A DNA stretch of 64,000 nt from Umezawaea beigongshangensis. GTDB taxonomy: Bacteria > Actinomycetota > Actinomycetes > Mycobacteriales > Pseudonocardiaceae. How positions within the stretch are numbered: position 1 is the first letter of the stretch; every line of letters begins with the position of its first letter. Made by a program: the position numbers and the translations under genes. Under the pieces are notes generated by a model. That model did no database searches and was not told the DNA's origin. It saw only the letters and a list, made by a program, of their open reading frames with translations. This document shows, piece by piece, positions 15,490 through 24,794 of the stretch. The DNA is taken from NCBI RefSeq assembly GCF_016464305.1, contig NZ_JAEIOJ010000004.1, positions 310,001 through 374,000 on the forward strand, read 5' to 3'.

Positions 15490-16578
15490 ATGAACGCTCC
15501 GCAGCCGCCACACGAGAACCAGCAATTCGGCGGTCAGCCGCAGCAGGAGCAGGCACAGGGTGGTCAGTTCCCGAACGCCGACGCGACCCAGGTCGTGCCG
15601 GGGGGCGCCAAGTCCCCGGCCTTCCCGCCGTCGGACGCGACCCAGGTCGTGACCCCGGGGCAGCCGTCCGCAGGCGGTCCGCAGTCCGACGCCACGCAGG
15701 TCGTGACGCCGGGTCAGCCCCCGTCGGGTCAGTTCGGCCAGCAGATCCCCGGTTCCGGAGGGTTCCCCGCGCAGGGCGCGCCGCAGCTCGGCCAGTACGG
15801 CCAGCCGCAGCAGCCCCCGCAGGGCCAGCCGGGCCAGTACGGCCAGCCTCCTCAGTTCGGCCAGCAGCCCGGCCAGTTCGGCCAGCAGCCCTCGCCCTAC
15901 GGCCAGCAGCCCGGTCAGTTCGGGCAGCCCTCGCCCTACGGCCAGGCGCCGTCGCCCTACGGCCAGCCCGGTGGTTACCCGCAGCAGGGCGGCTACGGCG
16001 CCGCGGCGGGCAACCGCGCCGAGTGGGGTCAGCGCGCCGTCGGCGCCCTGATCGACTACTTCGCGCCCGGTCTGGTCCTGGTGCTGGTCGTCGTCCTCGG
16101 TCTCAGCATCGACCCCGCGGTCGGCATGATCCTGTCGGGCGTCGGCTACCTGGCGCTGATCGGCTTCAGCATCTGGAACACCGGCTACCGGGCCGGCACC
16201 ACGGGCCAGTCGCTCGGCAAGAGCGTCGCCAACATCAAGCTGGTGAAGCTCGAAACCGGTCAGCCGGTCGGTTTCGGCAACGCCTTCGTCCGGCAGATCT
16301 GCCACGTCGTCGACGGGATCCCCTTCGGCATCGGGTACCTCGCGCCGCTGTGGGACCAGAACAAGCAGACGTGGGCCGACAAGATCATGAGCACCGTCGT
16401 GGTGACCGTCCCCGCGGGTGGTGGCCAGCAGTACCCGCAGTCGGGCGGCTTCCCCGCGCCGCAGGGCTACGGCCAGCAGCCGCAGCAGGGTTACGGTCAG
16501 CCGCAGCAGGGCTACGGCCAGCCCCCGCAGGGCTACGGCCAGCCGCAGCAGGGGTACGGCCAGCAGCAGCAGTGGTGA
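15490..16578 (+). CDS. RDD-family membrane protein with Q/P/G-rich tails
   Basis: 362 residues from ATG at 15490. The N-terminal 170 residues are low-complexity and contain three copies of DATQVV(T)PG (about residues 34-80), then QPGQFGQ/PYGQ repeats. The RDD domain follows: EWGQRAVGALIDYFAPGLVLVL with the Arg-Asp hallmark, two to three helices, GTTGQSLGKSVANIKLV and DIPFGIGYL-like segments. The C-terminal 50 residues are GYGQPQQ repeats. T-Q-V-V resembles Ser/Thr-kinase and FHA recognition sites (phospho-Thr with Val at +3). The next gene starts 4 bases later, so they form an operon. Transport or signalling role unknown. Confidence 0.85.
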   Translation: MNAPQPPHENQQFGGQPQQEQAQGGQFPNADATQVVPGGAKSPAFPPSDATQVVTPGQPSAGGPQSDATQVVTPGQPPSGQFGQQIPGSGGFPAQGAPQLGQYGQPQQPPQGQPGQYGQPPQFGQQPGQFGQQPSPYGQQPGQFGQPSPYGQAPSPYGQPGGYPQQGGYGAAAGNRAEWGQRAVGALIDYFAPGLVLVLVVVLGLSIDPAVGMILSGVGYLALIGFSIWNTGYRAGTTGQSLGKSVANIKLVKLETGQPVGFGNAFVRQICHVVDGIPFGIGYLAPLWDQNKQTWADKIMSTVVVTVPAGGGQQYPQSGGFPAPQGYGQQPQQGYGQPQQGYGQPPQGYGQPQQGYGQQQQW

Positions 16579-16582
16579 CGCG

Positions 16583-17395
16583 GTGACGTACCCGCCCGAG
16601 CACCAGCCCCCGGCCCAGCAGTGGCCGGGGGCTGGTGGTCCCCAGTTCGGTCAGCCCCAGCCCGGTCAGCCCCAGCCCGGTCAGCCCCAGTTCGGTCAGC
16701 CGCAGTCCGGTGGGCCGCAGTCAGGTGGGTTCCAGCCCGGTCAGCCTCAGCCGGGCGGCCCCCCGCCCGGTGGTCCCCGGTACAGCGGCCCCCACTTCGG
16801 CGGCCCGCAGCCCGGTGGGGTCCAGCCCGGCGGCCCGCAGTTCGGTGGAGCCCAGTTCGGTGGAGCGCGGCCCGCGAGCGGTGCGACCACCGCGGCGGGC
16901 GGAGCGGCGTCCGTGCTCAGCGCGCTGCTGCTGATCGCGGGCGTCGTGCAGACGTTCGCGGTCGCGGGCTCGAACGCGCTGCTGCTGGAGGGCCCGTCCG
17001 GTCTGCCGATCGGGACCGCCGTCGTGGTGCAGGTCGTCGTCGCGCTCCTGGCGCTGCTCGGCGGTGTGCTGCTGTTCGCGCGCCTGAGCGCCGGCCGGTT
17101 CCTCGTCGTCGGAGCGGCGGCGCTGACCGTCGTCCTGGCGCTGCTCGGCTTCACGGGTGTCGTGGGACTCGTCGGCGGCTTCTTCTTCGGCGTCGGCCCG
17201 GTGGGCGACGTGAGCCTGCTCGCGGTCCTGGTGTCGATCGCGGCGGCCGTGCTCGCGCTCCTGCCGTCGACGGGCCGCTGGATCGCGACCGAGTCGCGCT
17301 CCGGAGGCCAGCAGCCGCCCGGCCCGCAGGGCTGGCACCCGCAGCAGCAGCCCCCGCAGTTCCCACCCGGTGGTCCGCCTCCCGCGCGGTGGTGA
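16583..17395 (+). CDS. Q/P/G-rich four-helix membrane protein
   Basis: 270 residues from GTG at 16583, 4 bases after the RDD gene. Residues 1-100 are a run of PQFGQPQPGQ and GGPQFGGAQ-type repeats. The rest is hydrophobic with four predicted helices: VLSALLLIAGVVQTFAVA, AVVVQVVVALLALLGGVLLF, FLVVGAAALTVVLALLGF and SLLAVLVSIAAAVLALLP. The C terminus returns to Gln/Pro-rich sequence. No catalytic motif or known domain is recognised. The repeat-rich tail shared with its neighbour suggests the two proteins act together at the membrane. Confidence 0.75.
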   Translation: MTYPPEHQPPAQQWPGAGGPQFGQPQPGQPQPGQPQFGQPQSGGPQSGGFQPGQPQPGGPPPGGPRYSGPHFGGPQPGGVQPGGPQFGGAQFGGARPASGATTAAGGAASVLSALLLIAGVVQTFAVAGSNALLLEGPSGLPIGTAVVVQVVVALLALLGGVLLFARLSAGRFLVVGAAALTVVLALLGFTGVVGLVGGFFFGVGPVGDVSLLAVLVSIAAAVLALLPSTGRWIATESRSGGQQPPGPQGWHPQQQPPQFPPGGPPPARW

Positions 17396-17437
17396 CGGCG
17401 CCGTCGTGAGTCCGCGCTCCGCACGTACCCTCTTCCC

Positions 17438-18580
17438 ATGACGATGCACGGCTTCGCGACCAGGGCGATCCACGCCGGTCAGGACCCCGACCCGACGACG
17501 GGATCGGTGATCGTGCCCATCCACGCGACCTCCACCTACGCCCAGGACGGCGTCGGCGGTCTGCGCGAGGGCTACGAGTACTCCAGGACCGGAAACCCCA
17601 CCAGGACGGCGCTGGAGACCTGCCTCGCCTCCCTGGAGCGCGGCAAGCACGGGCGGGCGTTCTCGTCCGGCATGGCCGCCACCGACGCCGCGCTGCGCGC
17701 GATGTGCCGTCCCGGCGACCACGTCGTGATCCCGAACGACGCCTACGGCGGCACGTTCCGCCTCATCGACAAGGTGCTGAGCGTCTGGGGCGTCGAGCAC
17801 ACGCCCGTCGCGCTGTCCGACGTGGACGCCGTGCGCGCGGCCATCAGGCCCACCACGAAGGTCGTCTGGGTCGAGACGCCGACCAACCCGCTGCTCAACA
17901 TCGCGGACATCGCGTCGCTCGCGCAGGTCGCCCACTCCGCTGGCGCGCGGCTCGTCGTGGACAACACCTTCGCCTCGCCCTACCTCCAGAGCCCGCTGGA
18001 CCTGGGCGCCGACGTCGTCCTGCACTCCACGACCAAGTACATCGGCGGCCACTCGGACGTGGTCGGCGGTGCGCTGATCACCTCCGACGACGAGCTGAAC
18101 GCGCAGTTCGGCTTCCTCCAGAACGGCGCGGGCGGCGTGCCGGGACCGTTCGACGCCTACCTGACGCTGCGCGGCCTGAAGACCCTCGAACTCCGCATGG
18201 AGAAGCACTCGGACAACGCCGAGCTGGTGGTCCAGGCGCTGCTGCGGCACCCGAAGGTGAAGACCGTGCTCTACCCCGGCCTGCCCGAGCACCCCGGCCA
18301 CGAGGTCGCGGCGAAGCAGATGAAGCGGTTCGGCGGCATGATCTCGTTCACCGTCGAGGGCGGTGAGCAGGCGGCGCTGGACGTGTGCTCGCGCACCAAG
18401 CTGTTCACGCTGGCCGAATCGCTGGGCGGCGTCGAGTCGCTCATCGAGCACCCCGGCCGGATGACGCACGCCAGCACGGCGGGGTCCCTGCTCCAGGTGC
18501 CCGACGACCTGGTCCGGATCTCCGTGGGCATCGAGTCCGGGGAGGACCTCGTCGAGGACCTCGTCACCGCGCTCGGCTGA
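17438..18580 (+). CDS. metB: Cystathionine gamma-synthase/lyase
   Basis: 380 residues from ATG at 17438. A Cys/Met-metabolism PLP enzyme: [14 protein letters not shown] binds the cofactor phosphate region, [12 protein letters not shown] contains the PLP-contacting Asp region, and the Schiff-base Lys is in [12 protein letters not shown] (about residue 200). C-terminal [15 protein letters not shown] and [12 protein letters not shown] are family hallmarks. It either makes cystathionine from an activated homoserine and cysteine or cleaves cystathionine. With cbs 2 kb upstream, interconversion of homocysteine and cysteine is the likely job. Confidence 0.93.
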   Translation: MTMHGFATRAIHAGQDPDPTTGSVIVPIHATSTYAQDGVGGLREGYEYSRTGNPTRTALETCLASLERGKHGRAFSSGMAATDAALRAMCRPGDHVVIPNDAYGGTFRLIDKVLSVWGVEHTPVALSDVDAVRAAIRPTTKVVWVETPTNPLLNIADIASLAQVAHSAGARLVVDNTFASPYLQSPLDLGADVVLHSTTKYIGGHSDVVGGALITSDDELNAQFGFLQNGAGGVPGPFDAYLTLRGLKTLELRMEKHSDNAELVVQALLRHPKVKTVLYPGLPEHPGHEVAAKQMKRFGGMISFTVEGGEQAALDVCSRTKLFTLAESLGGVESLIEHPGRMTHASTAGSLLQVPDDLVRISVGIESGEDLVEDLVTALG

Positions 18581-18590
18581 TCGGCGCGAA

Positions 18591-18625
18591 CGAGGGGGCG
18601 CCGTCCACCGGACGACGCCCCCTCG
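18591..18625. terminator. Bidirectional terminator hairpin
   Basis: Arms 18591-18606 and 18610-18625 pair over 16 positions with one mismatch and an ACC loop, between convergent genes ending at 18580 and 18639. Confidence 0.82.
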
Positions 18626-18638
18626 GCACGTCCGCGGT

Positions 18639-18893
18639 TCAGGGCTGGAGCTGCCGCCCGTCGACCGGCACGTCGTAGCCGACGTTGCCCACCCTCGGCG
18701 GCACCGCTGGCAGGTTCGTGCCGTCGACGCAGCCGCCGACGAACTCGACCACGCCGTCGCGCTGCTCGAAGTAGCCCGACTCCGCACAACCGGCGTGCGC
18801 GACCGTGAACACGGCCGCACCGGTCAGCGCGACGGCCGTGGCGACCGCGCCGGCGAGCGGAAGCACCGCGGCGACTCGGCGTGCGAGTGCCAT
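18639..18893 (-). CDS. Small secreted or membrane-anchored protein, 84 residues
   Basis: ATG at 18893 follows a GGGAGG site by five bases. Basic residues then a hydrophobic helix (VLPLAGAVATAVALTGAAVFTV) form a signal or anchor, followed by an exported domain of about 50 residues with two Cys (AGCAESGYF and VGGCVDGT) that could form a disulfide. No family recognised. The same frame is open upstream, through 39-bp repeats, to the hppD stop codon (see findings). Confidence 0.65.
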   Translation of the reverse strand: MALARRVAAVLPLAGAVATAVALTGAAVFTVAHAGCAESGYFEQRDGVVEFVGGCVDGTNLPAVPPRVGNVGYDVPVDGRQLQP

Positions 18894-19032
18894 GCGACCT
18901 CCCAGGAGCCGTACTGGATGTGTGGTGGGTGTGTGCCCCCCACGGCGAGCGTACTCGTGGGACGACTCCAGGAGGCCCCCGCACAGCGAACTCTCAGCTT
19001 CTTCGCAGGCCGGCGCGGACGGGGGTCGGAGG

Positions 19033-20986
<1,954 letters not shown>

Positions 20987-20991
20987 GATGA

Positions 20992-21051
20992 GCGTTCGAG
21001 CACCCCGAGTGGAGCGTTGGAGCACCCCGAGCGGAGCGTTCGAGCCCCCGG
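20992..21051. repeat. 22-bp intergenic tandem repeat (2.7 copies)
   Basis: Units gcgttNgagcaccccgagNgga start at 20992 and 21014 with a partial third unit at 21036-21051. The same family recurs at 50444-50515, so this is a dispersed intergenic repeat of the genome. Confidence 0.85.
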
Positions 21052-21058
21052 ACGACGA

Positions 21059-21090
21059 GGGGGCGGCCACCCCGCACGGTGGCCGCCCCC
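21059..21090. terminator. Bidirectional terminator hairpin
   Basis: 13-bp perfect arms (21059-21071 with 21078-21090) and a 6-base loop between convergent genes ending at 20986 and 21108. Confidence 0.88.
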
Positions 21091-21107
21091 CTCGGTCGAT
21101 CGTCGCC

Positions 21108-21596
21108 TCAGGCGGAGTAGGGCACCGCCTTGATGAGCGTCACCTTCTGCGTCTTGCCGTTCGGCAGCTCGTACTCGACGGTCTCGCCGTCCTTCGCGCC
21201 GAGCAGGGCCTTGCCGAGCGGAGACGCGGGCGAGTAGACCTCCATCGCGCCGTGCGCGCCCTCCTCGCGGGTGGCGAGCAGGAACTCCTCGGTCTCGTCG
21301 TCGCCGTCGTAGCGGATCGTGAGAACGGTTCCCGGTGCCGCGACGCCCTTGGTGGTGGGGGCCTCGCCGACCTTGGCGGCCCGCAGCAGCTCCTGGAGCT
21401 GGCGGATCCTCGCCTCCTGCTTGCCCTGTTCCTCACGGGCTGCGTGGTAACCGCCGTTCTCGCGGAGGTCACCCTCCTCGCGCCGCGCGTTGATCTCCGC
21501 AGCAATGACCGGGCGATTTTCGATCAGCTCGTCCAGCTCCTGCTTGAGCCGGTCATGGGCCTCCTGGGTCAACCAGGTCACCTGGGTGTCGCTCAC
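21108..21596 (-). CDS. greA: Transcription elongation factor GreA
   Basis: 162 residues. The GTG at 21596 ([17 protein letters not shown]) is preferred over an in-frame GTG at 21602 because GAGGAG lies nine bases upstream of it. The N-terminal coiled coil carries [30 protein letters not shown], whose acidic tip Asp-Leu-Arg-Glu region enters the RNA polymerase secondary channel to stimulate transcript cleavage. The C-terminal globular domain contains the family segment [23 protein letters not shown]. An intrinsic terminator lies about 75 bp upstream on the same strand. Confidence 0.96.
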   Translation of the reverse strand: MSDTQVTWLTQEAHDRLKQELDELIENRPVIAAEINARREEGDLRENGGYHAAREEQGKQEARIRQLQELLRAAKVGEAPTTKGVAAPGTVLTIRYDGDDETEEFLLATREEGAHGAMEVYSPASPLGKALLGAKDGETVEYELPNGKTQKVTLIKAVPYSA

Positions 21597-21670
21597 GGCC
21601 ACCAACTCCTCGTCTTGCTCCAGCCCACGGCGTGGACCGGAAATTCCCGGACCTCCGGGTCCGGAACGGA

Positions 21671-21696
21671 AAAACACGGCCCACGCCGGGGCCGTG
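21671..21696 (-). terminator. Intrinsic terminator with U-tract upstream of greA
   Basis: Read on the minus strand: 8-bp arms (21689-21696 with 21675-21682), 6-base loop, then TTTT. It ends the DUF4307 transcript or, if greA is also transcribed from further upstream, attenuates greA. Confidence 0.75.
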
Positions 21697-21787
21697 CTGA
21701 GCTGCAACAGTAACACGGTCACAACGGTCAGCGACCGGCTTTTGTTCCTGAACCGGCCGCTAAACCCGCAGATCACCCGCTTGGCGG

Positions 21788-22210
21788 CTACCTCGTGGAC
21801 AGGTATGCGGGCACCTGGTAAGAGCAGCCGAAGACCTCTCCGGTGACGGGGGGTTTCGACGTGCGCAGCACCGTGGTCACGCGGCTCGTGCCCTCCGCCG
21901 GTGGCACGAGGACCTCGCGCCGTCCCGCCTCGTCGCCGTCCTCGGAGCGGGCCCGGACGATGCACACGGCCGGTCGTTCCGGTCGATCGCGGGCCACCTC
22001 GACGGTGATCTCCACGGAGCTGTCGTCGAGGACCTCGAACGCGGCCTGCTCCGACTCGATGGGCTGCGTGCCCAGGTTCTGGTAGCCGATCCACGCGACG
22101 ACGCCGCCGACCACGAGAGCGACGACGAGCAGCGCCCAGCGCAGCACGGGCGACACCGGACCTCGTGCCCGCGAGCCGTACCTGCCCTCGGGCAGCGTGC
22201 GCTGCGCCAC
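21788..22210 (-). CDS. DUF4307 single-pass membrane protein
   Basis: 140 residues from GTG at 22210, which follows a GGGAGG site by seven bases. An in-frame ATG at 22288 would add 26 residues but lacks a ribosome-binding site. A short basic N terminus ([14 protein letters not shown]) precedes one transmembrane helix ([19 protein letters not shown]), then an extracytoplasmic beta-rich domain with two Cys (AVCIVRAR and [14 protein letters not shown]). This is the DUF4307 layout conserved in mycolic-acid and related actinobacteria next to mca. Function unknown. Divergent from mca. Confidence 0.82.
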   Translation of the reverse strand: MAQRTLPEGRYGSRARGPVSPVLRWALLVVALVVGGVVAWIGYQNLGTQPIESEQAAFEVLDDSSVEITVEVARDRPERPAVCIVRARSEDGDEAGRREVLVPPAEGTSRVTTVLRTSKPPVTGEVFGCSYQVPAYLSTR

Positions 22211-22368
22211 TCCCGCGCCTCCCGACGTCGATCGGGACACCCGCGCGACACCGGCTCGGAGTGCTCCGGGAACAATGGGCGTCCTCATCGGTGTTGATTG
22301 TCCCAGGAGCCCGCGCGGTGATGACCGGCAGGGCGGTCGAGCACGAAGCAGGAGGGACCCCGTCGGTC

Positions 22369-23250
22369 ATGGCTGAGAAGCTGCGCCTCATGGCGGTGCA
22401 CGCGCACCCCGATGACGAGTCGAGCAAGGGTGCGGCCACCATGGCGCGCTACGTCGCCGAGGGTCACGACGTGATGGTCGTGACCTGCACGGGTGGTGAG
22501 GCGGGCAGCATTCTCAACCCCGCCATGGACCGCCCCGAGGTGCTGGAGAACATGGCGGAGATCCGCCGCGAGGAGATGGCCCGCGCCGCCGAGATCCTCG
22601 GTGTGCAGCACCGCTGGCTCGGCTTCGTCGACTCGGGCCTGCCCGAGGGCGACCCGCTGCCGCCGCTGCCGGACGGCTGCTTCGCGCTGGTTCCGCTGGA
22701 GGAGTCCACGAAGCCGCTCGTGCAGGTCATGCGGGAGTTCCGGCCGCACGTCGTCGTGACCTACGACGAGAACGGCGGGTACCCGCACCCCGATCACATC
22801 CGCTGCCACGAGGTGTCGGTGGCCGCCTTCGAGGCGTCCGGCGACCCGGAGCGGTTCCCCGACGCGGGCGAGCCGTGGCAGCCGCTGAAGCTGTACTACT
22901 CGCACGGCTTCTCCCGCAAGAAGCTCCAGACGTTCCACGACGCCTTCCTCGCGCTGGGCCAGGAGTCGCCCTACGAGGAGTGGCTGCAGGGCTGGGACCC
23001 GAGCCGTCCCGACGTGATGGAGCGGGTCACCACGCAGATCGAGTGCTTCGACTACTTCCCGGTGCGCGACGAGGCGCTCAAGGCGCACGCCACGCAGATC
23101 GACCCCACGAGCCGCTGGTTCCTGGTCCCGATGGAGATGCAGCGCGAGCTGTGGCGGACCGAGGAGTACGAGCTGGCCCGCTCGCTGGTGGACAGCACCG
23201 TGCCCGAGGACGACCTGTTCGCGGGAGTGCACGAGAAGGTGACCGCGTGA
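22369..23250 (+). CDS. mca: Mycothiol S-conjugate amidase
   Basis: 293 residues from ATG at 22369. The zinc-binding motif [12 protein letters not shown] at residues 11-22 and [12 protein letters not shown] in the middle define the PIG-L/LmbE family; length and the C-terminal region distinguish Mca from the shorter MshB deacetylase. It hydrolyses mycothiol S-conjugates to a mercapturate and GlcN-Ins, so drugs and electrophiles can be exported. It shows that the organism makes mycothiol. Its stop overlaps the next gene by GTGA. Confidence 0.94.
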   Translation: MAEKLRLMAVHAHPDDESSKGAATMARYVAEGHDVMVVTCTGGEAGSILNPAMDRPEVLENMAEIRREEMARAAEILGVQHRWLGFVDSGLPEGDPLPPLPDGCFALVPLEESTKPLVQVMREFRPHVVVTYDENGGYPHPDHIRCHEVSVAAFEASGDPERFPDAGEPWQPLKLYYSHGFSRKKLQTFHDAFLALGQESPYEEWLQGWDPSRPDVMERVTTQIECFDYFPVRDEALKAHATQIDPTSRWFLVPMEMQRELWRTEEYELARSLVDSTVPEDDLFAGVHEKVTA

Positions 23251-23492
23251 CACCGCTGCTCGCGGGCGTGCCCGTCGAGCAGACGGTCGCGCTGGTGCTC
23301 GCCCAGCCGTCGAACACCAACGACGACCCCGGCGGTCAGGGGGAGGACTTCGGCAAGTCCTCCCCGGTCGGCCTCGTGCTGATGATCGTGCTGCTGATCG
23401 CGGTCTTCTTCCTCGTCCGCTCCATGACGAAGCACCTGAAGAAGGTCCCGGCGAGCTTCGAGGAGCCGGACGCGGAGCCGAAGAAGGACTAG
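23247..23492 (+). CDS. Small single-pass membrane protein coupled to mca
   Basis: 81 residues starting with the GTG that overlaps the mca stop (4-base overlap). A polar region rich in Asn, Asp and Gly ([15 protein letters not shown]) precedes one transmembrane helix ([18 protein letters not shown]), then a basic segment ([11 protein letters not shown]) and an acidic tail ending EPKKD. This layout of a short protein behind mca recurs in actinobacteria. No known function. Confidence 0.8.
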   Translation: MTPLLAGVPVEQTVALVLAQPSNTNDDPGGQGEDFGKSSPVGLVLMIVLLIAVFFLVRSMTKHLKKVPASFEEPDAEPKKD

Positions 23493-23503
23493 CCTCCTGC
23501 GGT

Positions 23504-24028
23504 GTGGACCTCTGGGAGGGCACCGACCCGGTCTCGGTCGCGGACACCCTCGACGGTTTTCCCGGAGCGTGGTGGATCGGCGGCGGCTGGGCGCTGCGGC
23601 GCTTCACGGCCGTGCCGTTGCCGCAGGCCGACCTCGACGTGTCCGTGTTCACCGGTGACGTGGCCGTCCTGCTGGAGCGCTTCCCCGCGTCCCGGCAGGT
23701 CGCCGACGACCGCTGGTGGGCCGGGTCGGGCTCGGCGTGGCAGGTCGACGTGCACGTCGAGCGCCGCTGGCAGGGCCAGTGGGTGTTCCCGCTCGACCCG
23801 TCGCTGACCCTGCCGCTGGACGAGGCCACCTGGATCAGCGACGGCGTCCGCTACCTGCGTCCCGACCTGGCACTGCTGTTCCAGGCCCGCGGCGCCGGGA
23901 GCCGCGAGGACGGTGACGCCGGTCTGGACGCCGCGCTGCCGTGGCTGCGCGGCGACGCGCGGGACCGTCTCGTGGAGGTGCTGACGACGTCGAGCCCCGG
24001 CCACCCGTGGCTGGACCGGCTGACCTGA
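23504..24028 (+). CDS. Nucleotidyltransferase-like protein
   Basis: 174 residues from GTG at 23504, 11 bases after the previous stop. It opens with WWIGGGWALRRF, the glycine motif of the pol-beta nucleotidyltransferase fold as in aminoglycoside adenylyltransferases, followed by the metal-binding pair in QADLDVSVFTGD. A third acidic residue could be in WQVDVHVERR. It could transfer AMP to a small molecule or be an antitoxin/toxin-type MNT protein; no partner gene identifies the substrate. It converges on the RlaP-type gene with 7 bp between the stops, so three NTase-type proteins are packed into 3.1 kb. Confidence 0.7.
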   Translation: MDLWEGTDPVSVADTLDGFPGAWWIGGGWALRRFTAVPLPQADLDVSVFTGDVAVLLERFPASRQVADDRWWAGSGSAWQVDVHVERRWQGQWVFPLDPSLTLPLDEATWISDGVRYLRPDLALLFQARGAGSREDGDAGLDAALPWLRGDARDRLVEVLTTSSPGHPWLDRLT

Positions 24029-24035
24029 TCCGGTC

Positions 24036-24794
24036 TCAGCCCAGCCGCAGCCGCAGCACGAGGTCGTTCAGGCCGTCCTCGGTGCTCGGGTGCTCCGGCA
24101 GCGCCGACTCCTCCCGCGCTCGTGCCAGGACGCCGTGCCAGTGCTCCACGTCCCGCTCCAGCCGCGCGGTGTCCGGCCGCGCGGACAGCTCGTCGAGCGA
24201 CCGGTGCTCGCCCAGCGCCTTGGCCTCGATCAGCCCCGGCAGGTGGTCGGGCCCGTCGAGCTCGTCCAGGAGTTCCGGCAGGTCCGCCAGCACCCGGCCG
24301 GTGCGCATCAGGTGCACGCCCGTGAGCAGCGCGCGGAACGTGTAGAGCAGCGGCTTCAGCTCGCCCGTCCGCTCGAACAGCCGCCACTGCGTCGTGGCGA
24401 AGCCCCGGTAGTGGTGGGCGTGCCTGGAGGTGACGCACCCGGCGGCCAGCTCGACCATCCGGGCGTGCTCGGGCGTCGTGTGCACCACCAGCGGCGACAG
24501 CAGCTGCTCCAGCACGTAGCCGTTGGGGCGCAGCAGCAGCCGGACGAACTTCAGCACGTCGTGCGTGACGAGGTCCAGCTCCACGCCCGCGCGCCACCAC
24601 GTGCGCTCCAGCGTCTCCGGGCCGTGCCGCAGCCCGACGACCTCCTCGACGCCCAGCACGTGCACCCCGCGCAGGTCCACGTCCGAGTCGCGCGAGGGGA
24701 ACCCGTACAGGTGCGCGCCGGAGACGGTCGCGAACAGCAGCCGGTTCGGCTGCTCCGCGACGACCTCCCGCAGATCGGGAACCTCGAACGTCAT
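24036..24794 (-). CDS. RlaP-type nucleotidyltransferase (RNA repair associated)
   Basis: 252 residues from ATG at 24794, which overlaps the upstream stop as ATGA. The pol-beta NTase motif GAHLYGFPSRDSDVDLRGV is at residues 26-44, with the two catalytic Asp in DSDVD and a third acidic candidate in GVELDLVTHDV. An alpha-helical C-terminal half (KPLLYTFRALLTGVHLMRTG) follows. This family is the predicted nucleotidyltransferase often found beside RNA ligases and PNKP proteins. Coupling to a PNKP-like protein with its own fused copy of the domain supports a role in RNA-end modification; the exact reaction is unproven. Confidence 0.82.
   Translation of the reverse strand: MTFEVPDLREVVAEQPNRLLFATVSGAHLYGFPSRDSDVDLRGVHVLGVEEVVGLRHGPETLERTWWRAGVELDLVTHDVLKFVRLLLRPNGYVLEQLLSPLVVHTTPEHARMVELAAGCVTSRHAHHYRGFATTQWRLFERTGELKPLLYTFRALLTGVHLMRTGRVLADLPELLDELDGPDHLPGLIEAKALGEHRSLDELSARPDTARLERDVEHWHGVLARAREESALPEHPSTEDGLNDLVLRLRLG

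Noticed and set aside
22211-22288. Upstream ATG extension of the DUF4307 protein
   Set aside because: The extra 26 residues lack a ribosome-binding site and family similarity; GTG at 22210 has a well-spaced site.
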